DNA of 64,000 nt from Pseudofabraea citricarpa (GCA_029641185.1 JAPWGK010000021.1:434001-498000), one strand, 5' to 3'. Counted from the stretch's first letter, positions 9,818 through 22,360 are shown. Translations and numbers: made by a program. Notes: generated by a model not told the origin, from the sequence alone.

Positions 9818-11068
9818 ATGAAGATCGAAGAGCTCTCCGACGAGATCCGAGACGACCTGAAAGTCTCGGAAGGGCAAGATGCTGCAGGTGCAGGGCCAGA
9901 CCTGCTCACACAGGCACTGAACGCGTACGGGGCGCAGAAGAGCACAGCGCAGAATCCAGCTGATGGACCAACACCTGCACTGCCGCCAGCGCTGGCAGAT
10001 GCGCGAACGAAGACGGGCGCTGAGATGCTGGCAGACCTGAATAAATCGCCGCTGTTTATGACGGAGCTCGAGGAGAATGATGATCTGGAAGCATTGAAGG
10101 CGCTGGCGTACGAAGGAACACCGCTCGAAGTCGCGACGGGCTTTAAAGAGCGCGGTAACGAATCGTACGCCGAGAAGAGCTGGAAGGACGCCAAGGAGTT
10201 CTATACTAAAGGCATAGCGATATTGCTCGCCGAGGTGCGGAAGAGACAGAAGGGCGAGGGGGACAAGAAGGACGAGCAGCAAGAGGTCAAGGTCCTGGAA
10301 GCGTGTCTGTCGAATCGCGCGGCGTGTCATCTCGAACTGCAGAATTATCGCAGCTGCACTCTCGATTGCGCCAATGTGCTCCGTTTGAACCCGAAGAACG
10401 TCAAGGCCTTCTACCGCAGTTCCAAGGCGCTGTTGAAGCTGGGCCGCATTGAAGAAGCTGACGACGCATGTGCGCGAGGCCTATCGATCGACGCTGCAAA
10501 CGCAGCACTGCAAGCCATGGCTCGCGAGATCCTCAAGAAGAACGACGAGATACAAGCGCGGAAGAAACGTGAAGCCGAGCGAGAAGAGCGACGGCTGCGA
10601 GAGATATATACGTTGAATGCCGCACTGAAGGCGCGCGGGATCAAGACGCAGAAATCTGCACAGCCGCCTGAGATGGAAGATGCGAAGATCGAGCTAGTGC
10701 CAGACCCAGTGGACCCGAAATCGACACTGGCCTTCCCCGCCGTGCTGCTATACCCGCTGCATCTCGAGTCGGACTTCATCAAGGCCTTTAACGAGCTCGA
10801 CACGCTGGGCCAGCACCTGGATTATATCCTGCCGCTGCCGTGGGATCGCGAGGCCTTGTATAGACCGGGCAGCGTGGAGTGCTACATGGAGACATCGACG
10901 GGCGGGCTGATCAAGGTCGGGCGGAAAGTGACACTGCTGAAGATCCTGAGTTCGGGTAGCGTCGTGGTCGTCGATGAGGTGGTGAGGATCTTCGTCGTAC
11001 CGAAGGCTCGGGCCGAAGAGTGGGTGAAGGAATTCAAGCGCAAGAAGGCTGCTGCGTTGACAACCTAA
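9818..11068 (+). CDS. cns1: TPR Hsp90 co-chaperone, Cns1/TTC4 family
   Basis: A single-exon frame of 416 residues. The first ATG in frame is at 9818 (MKIEELSDEI). The N-terminus has the Cns1/TTC4 feature MLADLNKSPLFMTELEENDDLEALKALAYEGTP. A TPR domain follows at about 107-235 (FKERGNESYAEKSWKDAKEFYTKGI, then SNRAACHLELQNYRSCTLDC, then NVKAFYRSSKALLKLGRIEEA). This is the carboxylate-clamp type that binds the EEVD tail of Hsp90/Hsp70. A charged helix leads to the C-terminal wheel domain typical of this family (from about 300). In yeast Cns1 is essential and has been linked to translation factor eEF2 folding; the same role is inferred here. The neighbour upstream is the divergent GST locus. Confidence 0.93.
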   Translation: MKIEELSDEIRDDLKVSEGQDAAGAGPDLLTQALNAYGAQKSTAQNPADGPTPALPPALADARTKTGAEMLADLNKSPLFMTELEENDDLEALKALAYEGTPLEVATGFKERGNESYAEKSWKDAKEFYTKGIAILLAEVRKRQKGEGDKKDEQQEVKVLEACLSNRAACHLELQNYRSCTLDCANVLRLNPKNVKAFYRSSKALLKLGRIEEADDACARGLSIDAANAALQAMAREILKKNDEIQARKKREAEREERRLREIYTLNAALKARGIKTQKSAQPPEMEDAKIELVPDPVDPKSTLAFPAVLLYPLHLESDFIKAFNELDTLGQHLDYILPLPWDREALYRPGSVECYMETSTGGLIKVGRKVTLLKILSSGSVVVVDEVVRIFVVPKARAEEWVKEFKRKKAAALTT

Positions 11069-12240
11069 GTCCTTAGGTAGAAGAAACCAAAAAGAAAGAA
11101 AAAAAGGAGGAAAAGGAAAAGAAAGCCTACCTGTTTAATTACTTGGGTAGACCTAAAAAAAAAAGGGAAAAAACTAAAAGAGTTATAAAAAGACACACCT
11201 CTCCCTCCATCTCCATCTTTTTCTCTGTCTCTATCTCTGTCTCTGCCGACGTCGGAGATCTCTCTTCCTTCAGTTCTCCAACTCTCCTGGTACGAGCTGA
11301 CCAACTCAAACTCATGCTCACACTACTATGCCATGCTTCTTATGCTTCTTATAATAACAACAACAAAAACCCAAGTCATTTTGCATGATAAGGAGAGTGG
11401 GGGGGAGGGGGGTGTATATCCTGAGACACGAGTAACCTCCCCCTTCCCCTCGTTCGCGCTCCTCGCCATGTAGCAAGCAAACTTCGGATTGTTTAAAGGA
11501 GAAACGGGGAGGTAACGCGTCTCGACTCGGGTGACGAACAGACTGACAGACTGACTCGCGAGCCGCGAGGAACTCCAAAACACCGCGTTGCACAACCGAA
11601 GTTAAAGCAGAAGTGAGAGAAGAGAGGGAAAAGGAAAGAGGAAGAATAGGCGAGCCGGGGAAGGGGGGTTAATTTAAGCATCTTTTTACGTACGGGTACC
11701 TCACCGTATTTAGCCTTGCTTTGGCTTACCTTGCCTTGCCTTGGTTAGAGCGGGGAGGGGGAGGGGAGGGGAGGGGAGGGGAGGGTAACACGAGGAGGAT
11801 TCGGGAACCGAAGAGAGAAAGAGAGGTGGGGATGGACTGGAGGTGGAGATGAACTGGACTGGTTCGGACTGGACTAGACATTACCAGAACTGAAGTGAAG
11901 TAAAAGTAAGAATAAAACTAAAAGAATTTCACATTACCAACTATAGTTACAAAAAGCGAGAGAAGATTCTAAATGTCAATATGAACGGACGGCCGTGCGA
12001 GAGAAAGAAAGAGGAAAATGTCATGTCATCAAAACCTCAAAAACCAAAAATCGTATGAACAGATGACGAATCCCACGCAGACAGATACTCCTACCGACCC
12101 ATTTCTTTCTCCCCCGTTTACAAAAAGAAAACCTAGATCTTTCTCCCCCGCACAAATTGTTGAAGCGCACCTGATATGTTTTGATTGTTTGCTTGTTCCG
12201 TTCTGTAGACCGAGAGGAGACTGTAGGAAATCAAGGTATA
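11069..12240. other. Intergenic region between convergent cns1 and xbp1
   Basis: No gene supported in about 1.2 kb. It contains purine- and pyrimidine-rich tracts, a CTTGC/CTTGG pentamer-like run near 11715-11745 and a G-rich array (separate entry), followed by A-rich sequence. It probably holds both 3' UTRs. Confidence 0.55.
11752..11786 (+). repeat. (GGGGA)n G-rich tandem repeat
   Basis: Six or so GGGGA units in tandem, giving more than four G-runs within 35 bases. This is a sequence able in principle to form a G-quadruplex. Confidence 0.85.
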
Positions 12241-13888
12241 TTACATTGAAGTGGCACGTAGACGTTTGACTCGAGGGCCTTCCGGCTCCATGGCAGCCGA
12301 CTCGCGATCTTTGAGGTTGAGGTTCATCAAGAGGTATGCGGCTTTCTTATCGCTGTCGGCTGCCTCGACATCTTCCATCCTGACATCTTCATCGTGATCT
12401 TGATCGTCCTTCTTCGCATCAGGGCTCTCCTTTTCTTTCTCTTCAGACGAGGCAGATAATGGAGGGTTGCTGTTATCGACACTTGCTTTATCGTCGTTGC
12501 TCTCGTACTCGTCGTCGGCGTCGATCTCTTCGGCTCTTCTCTTCGACTGCCATCCAGTATTCGACAGGGCGTTGATACTGCTGAAGCCCATAGACCGTGG
12601 CACTGCCGTCAGCAGTGGATTGGGTCCCGCTGCTGCTGGAGAGATGTTGAAGTTGCGAGATGATGTCAAGCTGTGTGTGTGTGCATTTAGATGTCTGTAT
12701 GTTGATCGGTGTATCAGCCTTGGGCTAGGTGACGATGGGCTAAAATAGCCATCGCCGCTTGTCTCACTTCCAGCGCGATCGATTTCGGTATCGGTATAAG
12801 GAGATTCGCCTCCAAATGTTCTCTTCAGGCGGAGACGCTTGTTGAGATGAGCGTCGGGCGTAGTGTGCATGCTAGAAAGTCGATCTAGTGCTCCTTGCTG
12901 TGGTGAGTAGCTGTCTCGACTCGAATTCTTGCATGTCTGGCTGCTATAATGTCGGCGGTACCGCTCAGCCTGCGCCGTCGCTTCAACGATGATTGAAGGG
13001 TCGATGATCATACGGCCATGCTCCGGTGCTTCAGGAGGGACACACTGAGATGGGAAGTCTGGACCGAAGATGGGGATAAGAGCACCAGAAATGTGAGAGC
13101 AAAATGTCGCACAGACGGCTAGAGCGCAGGAGTATGGCATCCAGTATCCTATTTCCTTGGTAAGAATAATCCAACGACTTGAGAACCTCTTTACGTACCT
13201 TGTGCAACCAAAGCGCCCCCAGTAATACTATGAGTGATATCCTTGAGACCAGGGTTCATGTTGAGCATTTTGGCTGGCGTGGTCTGGGAAGAGTCAATGA
13301 CGGAGCAATCGTGAACCTCTGGAGTTGATCTTACCTTGGAATATTTGCAGCATTTGAAGAAGGGTGTGATGCGAACGAGTCCGTTATTGTAGTCCCACAT
13401 CACTGTATAAACCTTGTCTTCTTCGGGAACTTTGAATTCGTACTGGAAGACTGCGAACGGAGTCAGCTAAGGATATCCAATCGTTGGATAAGGCATGGTG
13501 TCGTCATACCCTCAAAACTCTCTCGGCCAGTCTTGTCAAGAAAGGTCTTCTTCTCGCTGTTGTAAGGAATATGACGAGCGTACTCCCAGATGGATCCAAG
13601 GTACTTGACCTGGAATTTCTGGGCCAGGCGGTTGCTTTTCTCATCTAGGACGTCAAACGGAGGGTAATTGACGGTGCCTTTGGTCTTGCCCTTCACAAAT
13701 ACAGCCCCGTCCTTCGTCATCTTCTGCTTGAAGACGAGATTGGGTCTGTTGGAAAGGGGAGGAGACCCGTAGGATGACGGTGAAGTGGTGTAGAGCGACG
13801 ATGAAGAAGGACTTGATGGAGGTCGAGAGCCACTAGATTGGGACTCTTTTTTACCGGCAGGGTTGAGGAGTGATGCCACGGAAAACAT
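12241..13888 (-). CDS. xbp1: APSES/KilA-N transcription factor, Xbp1 type
   Basis: Four exons on the minus strand (13510-13888, 13335-13450, 13199-13283, 12241-13148) with introns of 59, 51 and 50 bp give 495 residues starting [14 protein letters not shown]. The conserved block at about 50-240 contains [73 protein letters not shown] and [17 protein letters not shown], the DNA-binding domain of fungal Xbp1-like APSES repressors. The remainder is low complexity and acidic, with a KRLRLKR basic patch (possible nuclear signal) and a very acidic C-terminus. Yeast Xbp1 is a stress- and quiescence-induced repressor of cell-cycle genes; the same general role is inferred. Splice junctions restore the conserved sequence exactly. 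A long leader and an upstream open frame (13906-14103) suggest translational control. Confidence 0.92.
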
Positions 13889-13905
13889 GGCGGTGAGATT
13901 GAACT

Positions 13906-14103
13906 TCAGGCTCTTCCAGCCTCTAATTCTGCAAGTTCGGTAGAGGCTTCTTCGCTGCCGAGTGGATTTCCAGAAAGATAGGAGGTTGCAGGGAGTGGCA
14001 GCGTTGGCACAGAAGAGGTGCGAGCTAGCGCTTTTATGCTGGCAAACAGGTCCGGTGTTGAAAGAGATTCGTTTTCAAGAGATGCTGAGCTGCTTTTGAG
14101 CAA
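13906..14103 (-). other. Upstream open reading frame in the xbp1 leader
   Basis: A 65-codon frame with an ATG start (MLKSSSASLENES...) ends 17 bases before the xbp1 ATG. If the xbp1 transcript starts upstream of 14103, ribosomes would meet it first. The peptide is Ser/Ala/Leu-rich and I recognise no domain. Role is inference. Confidence 0.4.
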
Positions 14104-16156
14104 GAATTGAAAGCTGCTTCGATAGTAAGATGGCGATAGCGGTGAGCCAGCTTCCAGTTCAAGGATGTCGAATGTCTCAGGGTGTCTTTGATAGCTACCA
14201 ACACTCTCTCGGTATGGACGCCTCTTTGTTGTCGATGTCTTGGAGTCGACCTGTGATAGATATGCACTCCGTTTGTACGCCCACCGCTTCTTCTATAGTC
14301 GAGGCGAGAGGCTTGCCAGTGCGTGATCTAATGCCGACCCTAGGAGGATGAGAGGTTTTGAGTGAATGTTTGGTGGCCGTGGACGAACTGGTCCCCCTTT
14401 TCCTCTCTCTCTGTTTCTGTCAAGGCGATGTTTCCTCTTATGGAGAAATCTGGATACGGGCACGAATACGTGGGCTAGACAAGAGCCAGGCTGACGAGGT
14501 TTCCACATCAAACGATGCGCAAGAGCTCTCTGCGATTCTGTGAATCTTCTCCGCTCCCGTGCCCGCTGACTGGAGCCAACAGGTCCATTGAGCAACACAT
14601 CGCAGCCGGCTTCCAGAGCAGAGATCGAGGCAAGACGTCTCACAGGAACTGCGGAATCTAATTTGGAACATGGCAACCAGGGGCATGAGGTGTGCATGAG
14701 GTGCTTTCGGCCTGCAGGGGGGTTGGTGGGTGAGTGTGTGAGTGTGTGAGTGTGTGTGGGCAGACAGTGAGTGCAGTGTGTCTGGAGCTGGCGTGTTTGA
14801 GTGCAGAGAGGCAGGCAAATGACACTGGCCCTTCTCTCACGGCTGGCTGCAGTCGCTGCCGGGGAGGGCCTATGTTCCGGCGGAGCGAGACAAAGAAACT
14901 CTTCCCCTTCATGCTACTACTCGATTGCACGTGAGCTGAGCTGAGCTGGGCTGGGCTGGGCTTGTCAAGCAAGACACGGGCATCTATGGCATTGCATTCA
15001 ACAAGCTGGCAACACGCAGAAAGGCAATCTGACGCTTCTCACCTGCACTCAGCCCCCCGGCCAAAGGTAGGGAGGTTCAATGTCTGTGGCCGCCCATAAC
15101 CCCAGGACCCTTGATGCTCACCGTCTTCTTCGTGCCTTCGAGAAGTAAGTACGAGCATCCTATGTCTGCATCTCAGCCGGGGACTGCAGCTGTCAGTTGG
15201 AGGCTGCATCGTGAGGCCATGCATCGCCTGCATGCAAGCGGGAGACAGCCGCTTCCCACATCACCGCTCTCTTTCAAGATGGCATCCGGCAGTCGCTTGG
15301 CTGGCAAGATGGGGGAGACGTGGACAGGAAGTCGTCATGGTGAGTGAGTGAGTGTTTGAGATGAAAGTGAGATGGAGACAATCGACAATCGACAATCGAC
15401 ACCGACACCGACGACGACAGAGACATCATCAGCCGACACATCATGCCCAGCACCCTATGAGCAACAGCAATGGCAATGGGTAGAAGGCAAGCCGGCCCAA
15501 GCCAACCCAAGCCGTGCCACGGAAACTGTGTGACTTCTCCTTCTCGAGTCGATGTCTCTAGCAGCAGACAGTCAGTGCAGAGAAGCCAGACAAGCAATTC
15601 GGCTCATCTGCCCCTACGATACTCTTGCGATGCTCTTGCTATGCAGCTACCCGCTTGCCCCCCTTGAAGCGGGCTTTTGTGCTTCAGGCCAACCACGTTG
15701 CTGCAAGTCCCCCTCGACAAACGGAGTGACATGACTTTTGCACTGGGCGACGCAGTGCGAGAATGCCTGTGTGCAGGATGCAAGTCATGGTGCCTGCGAT
15801 GCTCTATACTGAATGGTGAATAGTGAATGCTCAATGCTGAACGCTCAATGCCTATATCGACCATGCCGATATCCTGGCGGTGCAGTCCTCGGTGTGAAAG
15901 CCAATTCCCAGAACCAAATGGATAATAGGGTGCGTCCTTCCATTCTTCTGTGGCACTGCATTGCGCAGCTGGGCTGCGTCTCCCTCTCCTTCTCACATCT
16001 CAGAATGGTCCTGGGGCGCATCTCAGAGGGCCGACAAACGGCATCTTGTTTCCATTTTAGGTGTCCGTCATACAAAGATCAGAGGCTGCATCGTTGACTT
16101 GCTAGAAGATCTTGTGACAGCCGTTGAGACCCGTTTCAGATCTCAGGAACTCAGGA

Positions 16157-16162
16157 ACGCGT
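16157..16162. promoter_or_regulatory. ACGCGT (MluI cell-cycle box) upstream of top2
   Basis: Exact ACGCGT palindrome about 590 bases before the top2 ATG. The MCB is bound by APSES-type MBF in yeasts; function here is inferred. Confidence 0.4.
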
Positions 16163-16462
16163 GGGATGCATGTTGTATGATGGTGGATGATATATTTGGA
16201 GACGGGGGTGTTGTTGTAGAACGCTGCGGAGGCTGGATGGCGGATCATTGCAGCCACTTGTCGGGACCTTTTTTGCTACCGCAAAATCTCCAGTCGCTCT
16301 CTCCGTCTGTCTTTCGCTCTCTTATTGTGATTCTATCGTGACCACTTCGGGCGATGATTGTACGGAGCAGCGTGACGTTGAATTTGAAGTTGATCACTAA
16401 GCAAGCCATAAAAATAGCCTGGAGCGAAACCAAAACCTCACGATATACACGTGACCATAATC

Positions 16463-16468
16463 ACGCGT
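16463..16468. promoter_or_regulatory. ACGCGT (MluI cell-cycle box) upstream of top2
   Basis: Second exact ACGCGT, about 285 bases before the top2 ATG, ten bases after a CACGTG E-box. Two copies in a gene known to be cell-cycle regulated in other organisms make this more than a single chance match. Confidence 0.45.
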
Positions 16469-16747
16469 GTCTGCCCCTGGTTTGATGGCCGGGAGGCTTA
16501 GCGCGAATTTATTTGTTTACCAACTCAACACATAGCAACCACCGACTTTTGACTGCGATCGCGAACATTAATCTCGAGCTCGGCGACAATTCGAGCACAT
16601 CACTCAGTTCTACGACTTTGACAGTCAGTCCAACTCCACGACGTTCTTTATGGAGACTTAAACATCACGGACTGCATCTGACAACCTCCACATTTGATAT
16701 TTTTGCCCCTGGACGCTATTCTTTGCAACGCGTCGCGCGCTGCAATA

Positions 16748-19700
16748 ATGGCAGACTTCGAGGACACCGTCATGGACGAGTCGGTCTTCGATGAGGGCGA
16801 CTCGGACCCATTCTCTCCTGCTCCTGTTTCCGTAAGATACCCTCTCATCTGATACTATCTTCTCTTGCTGCTAGAGCGCGTATATGGAGTTGTCGCACAT
16901 TGATTTTATGGTTCTAATAGCAATTTTCGCAGAAGCCAAAAGCCAAACCTGGTCCAAAGAAGGCCGCAGCCCCTAAAGCACCAAAAGTCCCAAAGGCCGC
17001 AAAGGTTGCCAAAGCTGTGCCCAAGAAGATGGTACAGACAACTCTCAAACCCAAATCTCTCACGAAGAAGCGCCCAAAGCCTGATAGCGACGACGAAGAT
17101 GAGCCACCGAACAACGACGATTCTGATGTTGACGATGACGACGATGCCTTACTTGATACCCCTCCAAGCGCGAAGAAACAGAAAAAGGCTCCTGTTGTCA
17201 AAAAACCCTCAAGCAAGCCTTTGATGGAGCTCGAAAATGAAAGCATGAACCTAGACGGTCCTTCCGAGACCAAGGCTGCAGTAAAGAAAAGTGCGACAGA
17301 CCAATACCAGAAGCTCACCCAATTAGAGCACATCATCAAACGTCCAGATACGTACATTGGATCTGTGGAAGCCACAACAGAGCAGATGTGGGTGTTCAAT
17401 TCAGAGACTTCACAGATGGAGCTCCGAAAAGTCACCTTTGTGCCTGGTCTCTACAAGATTTTTGACGAAATTTTGGTCAATGCTGCCGATAACAAGCAGC
17501 GTGATAGCTCCATGAATTCTATCAAGGTTGTGGTTGATAGAGAAAAGGGAGAGATCAGTGTCGAGAACAATGGTCGTGGTATACCAGTTGAGGTCCACGC
17601 AGTAAGTACTTACCGGCTTGTTGAACTCGTGGCACTTGCTAAATGTTTGTGATAGAAAGAAAAAATCTACATTCCAGAGATGATCTTTGGTCACCTATTG
17701 ACGGGATCCAATTATGATGATGATGAACAGAAGACCACCGGAGGTCGTAACGGATACGGAGCTAAGCTTTGTAATATTTTCAGTACTGAATTCACTCTGG
17801 AGACCCAGGATTCCAACACAGGCAAGAGATATAAACAGGTCTGGACAGACAACATGGGAAAGATGGGCAAGGCCAAAATCTCATCCAGCAAGAGTTCCGA
17901 CTTCACTAGAATCACATTCATACCCGACTACAAGAGATTCAAGATGGATGGAATTGACGACGACTTCGAAGCACTGGTAAAGCGCAGAGTCTATGACATG
18001 GCGGGTACATTGAAAGGCGTCAAGGTATCCCTCAATGGCACTCTCATCAAGATGGATTTCAAAAAATACATCACCATGTATGCCAAAGCCATCAACAAGG
18101 AGAGAGGCCTGGAGGAAGGCGTGGAATCAGTAGCGAACACAGTCATCATCGATGATGCAAAGTCTCATGACAAATGGGAGATTGGTTTTGCAGTCTCTGA
18201 CGGCTCCTTCCAGCAGGTGTCATTCGTGAATTCTATCGCCACAACTTCCGGTGGTACTCATGTTAACTATATTGCCGATCAAATCTGCGATAAGCTTATC
18301 GACGTTGTCAAAAAGAAGAATGCAAAGGGTATGGCTTTGAAGGCCAATCAAATTAGGAACCACATATTCCTCTTTGTCAACTGCCTCATCACAAATCCGG
18401 CCTTCACATCGCAAACCAAGGAGCAACTGACCACCAAGAAGTCAGCATTCGGCAGCAAGTGTGTTCTCAGCGATGAGTTCCTCAAGAAGGTCGCTAAAAC
18501 CGATGCCGTTCAGAACATCCTCGACTTTGCTCAGAAGAAAGCCGATCAGGTTTTGGCAAAGAGCGATGGAAACAGACGTTCACGTATGAGCAACCCTAAG
18601 CTTGTCGATGCCAATTTGGCAGGTACGAAGCACGGCCACCAGTGTACCTTGATCTTGACAGAAGGAGACTCAGCCAAAGGTCTTGCTGTCGCAGGTCGAG
18701 CCATTCTAGATCCAGATAGGATTGGTGTATTTCCACTTCGTGGTAAATTGCTGAACGTCCGCGATGCGTCCATCGACCAGATTTCTAAGAATGCCGAAAT
18801 TCAAAACATCAAACAATTCCTTGGTCTCAAGCATAAAGCAAATTACACTACAACTGTTGGTCTTCGATATGGGCATCTTATGATCATGGCCGATCAAGAT
18901 CATGACGGAAGTCACATCAAAGGGTTACTGATCAACTTTCTTCAAGTGCAATTTCCCAGCTTACTCAAGCTGCCTGAATTCTTCCGAGAATTTATCACTC
19001 CTATCGTTAAAGTATGGAAGGGTCCAAATCCTAAGAAACCAATTAGCTCAAAATCGTTCTTCACCATGCCCCAATACGAGGAGTGGAAAGAGCGACACAA
19101 GGGTGACAAAGGTTGGAAACACAAGTACTACAAGGGTTTGGGAACAAGTGCGCCTGAAGAAGGTCAACTATATTTCAGCAATCTTGACGACCACTTGAGA
19201 GAGTTCGAAACCATGAAGGCAGAAGAAGAGGACATGATCGATCTTGCTTTTTCCAAGAAGAAGGCCGATGCTCGAAAGCAGTGGCTCGGTAATTTCATCC
19301 CTGGGACTTTCTTGGATCATTCAACGAAGCGCATCACTTACGACAATTTTGTCAACAAGGAATTGATCCTTTTCAGTATGGCTGATAATCTACGTTCTAT
19401 CCCTTCCGTCATCGACGGCCTTAAGCCTGGACAGCGTAAAGTCATGTATGCTTGTTTCAAGCGTAATCTTACCAAGGATACTAAGGTTGTTGAATTGGCT
19501 GGTTACGTCTCTGAGAATACAGCTTACCACCACGGTGAAGCATCGATGCATCAAACTATCATCGGTCTTGCACAAAATTTCGTTGGATCCAACAATGTCA
19601 ATTGTCTCGAACCTAGTGGAAGTTTTGGTAGTAGATTGGCTGGAGGCAGTGATTCTGCCAGTCCTCGATACATTTTCACGAGACTTTCGCCATTTGCGCG

Positions 19701-22360
19701 TCGCGTTTACTCGGCCTTGGACGAGCCATGTTATGAACACAACATTGATGATGGACGCAAGATTGAGCCTACGATGTACTGCCCTGTAGTGCCCATGGTT
19801 CTCCTCAATGGTGCTGACGGTATTGGAACTGGTTGGAGTACGTCTATTCCAAATTATCATCCTGTTGATGTCGTCAAGAATCTTAAGCGTCGAATGGGTC
19901 GCTTGGAAGAACAAAATGGAGAGGAGGCGCCATTTGAGACCATGATGCCCTGGTTCCGTGGCTGGAAAGGCACTCCCGAACCGGCGGGCCAAGATCGTTA
20001 TAGTTTCAATGGTATCGTCAGCCAGGACGGAGACAACGAGGTTGTCATTACTGAGCTCCCAATTCGAATGTGGACCGACGATTTCAAAGCCAAGCTTGAG
20101 GATATCATAAAGGCAGAGAAGGTGCCTTCTTTTATCAAGGATTACAAGGAGTTCAACGATCACAAGAATGTTCACTTTGTCATTCAACTTGATGAAAAGC
20201 ATATGAAATCAGCTCTTTCTGATGGTCTTGCCGAGCGCTTTAAGTTGAATAAGACAGTCGCCACTTCGAATCTTGTCGCTTTTGATCAACGTGGACAAAT
20301 CAAGAAATACGAAAAAGTCGAAGACATTCTTGAGGAATATTATGTGTACCGACTGGACATGTACACTTCTCGAAAGGTTTGTTACTTCACATATTTGCAT
20401 AAGCTTCTCACTGACACTGAATAGGCATATTGGCTTGGGAAGCTAAATACAGAGTATCGCAAGCTCAAGAACCAAGCCAGATTTGTCACTGAAATCATTG
20501 ATGGCGAACTGATTGTCTCTAAGAAGAAGAAGCCAGTCCTCGTTGCCGAGCTACGAAAGAGTGGCTATGAAGCTTTCCCCAAGATAAGCGATGCTAAGAA
20601 GGCCGGCGAGGATGACGATGTGGTTGATAACACGGAGGAGGTTGCTGATGATGAAGATTCGGGTGCAAGAGATTATGATTATCTTCTAGGTGTAAGCTTT
20701 TATCTCATCTATGAACTGGCAAATACTAACTGTTCACAAGCTTCCTATCTGGTCCTTGACACAAGAACGTGTTGATAAACTAAAGCAGCAGATGGTTGGC
20801 AAGAAAGAGGAACACGACACACTCAAGAAATTGAGTGAAAAGGACCTTTGGTGTCAAGATCTTGATGACTTCATCGTTGAATGGGAGAATCAATTGAAGG
20901 AAGATGCCGATTACGACAAGTCAATTCGAAACACCAACCGAAGAGCTTCCCGCAAGATTGGAGCTGGCCAGAAAGGAGGTCGAAAGGCTGCTTCGAAGAA
21001 AGACGATGAATACAATCCAACCAAAACAAAACCACAAAAGGCTAATCCTGCCAAGGGCATCGTTAAGGTGGAAATGAAGTCTAATCAACGTTTCCTCGAC
21101 ATGTTTTCGCCAAAGCCAAAACCAAAATCCGATGGTCAACAGGGCTCTGACGGCGCTGTGGATAGTGAGGGCTTGTCTGATGACGATTTTGCAGCACTTA
21201 CATCAAACCCAGCTGTGAAGAGCAAGAGTACCTCGCGGGCACCAAGTGAGCAACCTGCTGCGGTTAATGGCCGTAGCAAGCGTGCCGCTGCTGCTGCGCC
21301 AAAGAATTGGGTTGTGGAAGATGAGGATTCAGAAAGCGACGACGGCCTCGGAGACATTGACAATATGGTCAAGGGCATCGGCGCAGGAGATGCTTCTCAT
21401 GCCAAACCCACGAATGGAAGAGTTTCCTTGTTCGCCATGTCTCGTCCCGACAGCAGCAATAGTGGGCGACCTACTAGCAGCTCAGGTCTACCTAAGCCAA
21501 AGGCAAAGGCAAGCAGAACATTCGATCTCTCTGACGAAGACGAGACAAATTACGAAATGCTAGCAAGATCATCACCCCATAAATCCGCTCCGGTGCCAAA
21601 AGATGAGCTCGACAGCTTTCTATCCGACGATGACGATCTACCCATCGTAACCAAGAAAGCTCCCGCGACGAAAGCAGCTCCCAAGGCTATTCAAAAGCAA
21701 AAGAAGGTCTCGCCAGTGATTTCAGATGACGATGAAGACGATGATCTGTTGGTTGTTTCGAAAGCTCCTGCACCAAAGGCTGTTCAGAAGCCCAAGAAGG
21801 CCCCAGCAGTAGTATTATCGGATGAAGAAGACGACGATGAAGAGCCTGTCATACAAAAGAAGCCTGTTGCCAAGGGGAAAAAATCTTCTGCCCCCGTTTT
21901 CTCAGATGACGAAGACGACGAAGAGCCTGTGATACAGAAGAAGCCTGTTGCCAAGGGAAGAAAAGCTTCTGCCCCCGTTTTCTCAGATGATGAAGATGAT
22001 GAGCCGGTTATTTCCAAGAAGGCCGCTCCCAAAGCTGCTGCAAAGCCCGCACCAAAAGCGAAGAAGGCTGCCGCACCAAAGCCAGTTGCCCTGTCACCCG
22101 CTGCCAAAGCTTATGCAGCAAAGCAAAGCAAATTGAAAGCCAAGGAAGATTTTAGCGACGAAGAGGAGGATGTCGATATGGAGGATGTCGAGCCTACTCC
22201 TCCACCAAAGCCAGCTGGACGTGGTCGCCCAGCGCGTGCTGCAGCAGTTGCCAAGCCAAAGAAGCCTGTCTATGTCGATTCGGAAGAAGACGACATGGAC
22301 GTTGACGATGATGACGAGTCAGCAGTTGTGGAGGATGAAGAGAGCGAGGACGAATTTTAG
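16748..22360 (+). CDS. top2: DNA topoisomerase II
   Basis: Five exons (16748-16831, 16933-17601, 17656-20376, 20425-20691, 20741-22360) with introns of 101, 54, 48 and 49 bp give 1786 residues. Order of parts: an acidic/basic N-terminal extension; a GHKL ATPase with NNGRGIPV and GGRNGYGAKLCNIFS; TOPRIM with EGDSAKG (Glu about 587) and DQDHDGSHIKG (Asp about 664); a breakage-reunion domain with GGSDSASPRYIFTRL, in which Tyr about 923 forms the 5'-phosphotyrosyl link; and the YDYLLG/IWSLTQERV segment. A long disordered C-terminal domain follows, with acidic serine clusters alternating with Lys/Pro/Ala-rich basic stretches. The enzyme passes one DNA duplex through another in an ATP-driven reaction and is needed for chromosome segregation. 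The C-terminus contains a tandem repeat (21818-22019). The length is somewhat above that of typical fungal Top2, mainly because of the two tails. Confidence 0.97.
21818..22019 (+). repeat. Tandem repeat in top2 C-terminal coding region
   Basis: Units of 84 and 81 bases plus a partial third encode SDEEDDDEEPVIQKKPVAKG followed by K(K/R)(S/A)SAPVF. DNA identity between the first two full units is high, so the expansion is recent. The repeat alternates acidic CK2-like serine clusters with basic segments. Confidence 0.85.

Larger units (their letters stand above)
13889..16747. other. Large divergent intergenic region xbp1 / top2
   Basis: Beyond the uORF, no gene is convincing. It contains GAGTGTGTGA-type repeats (about 14728-14760), a GAGCT/GGGCT pentamer run (about 14933-14962), and a GACAATC/GACACC run (about 15377-15412). 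An E-box CACGTG (16448-16453) and two ACGCGT sites lie near top2. Open frames on both strands lack domains and overlap one another. Length and content fit long regulated promoters and a long 5' leader for xbp1. Confidence 0.5.

Noticed and set aside
19390..20202. 270-codon minus-strand frame inside top2
   Set aside because: Antisense of highly conserved topoisomerase II coding sequence; composition explains it.
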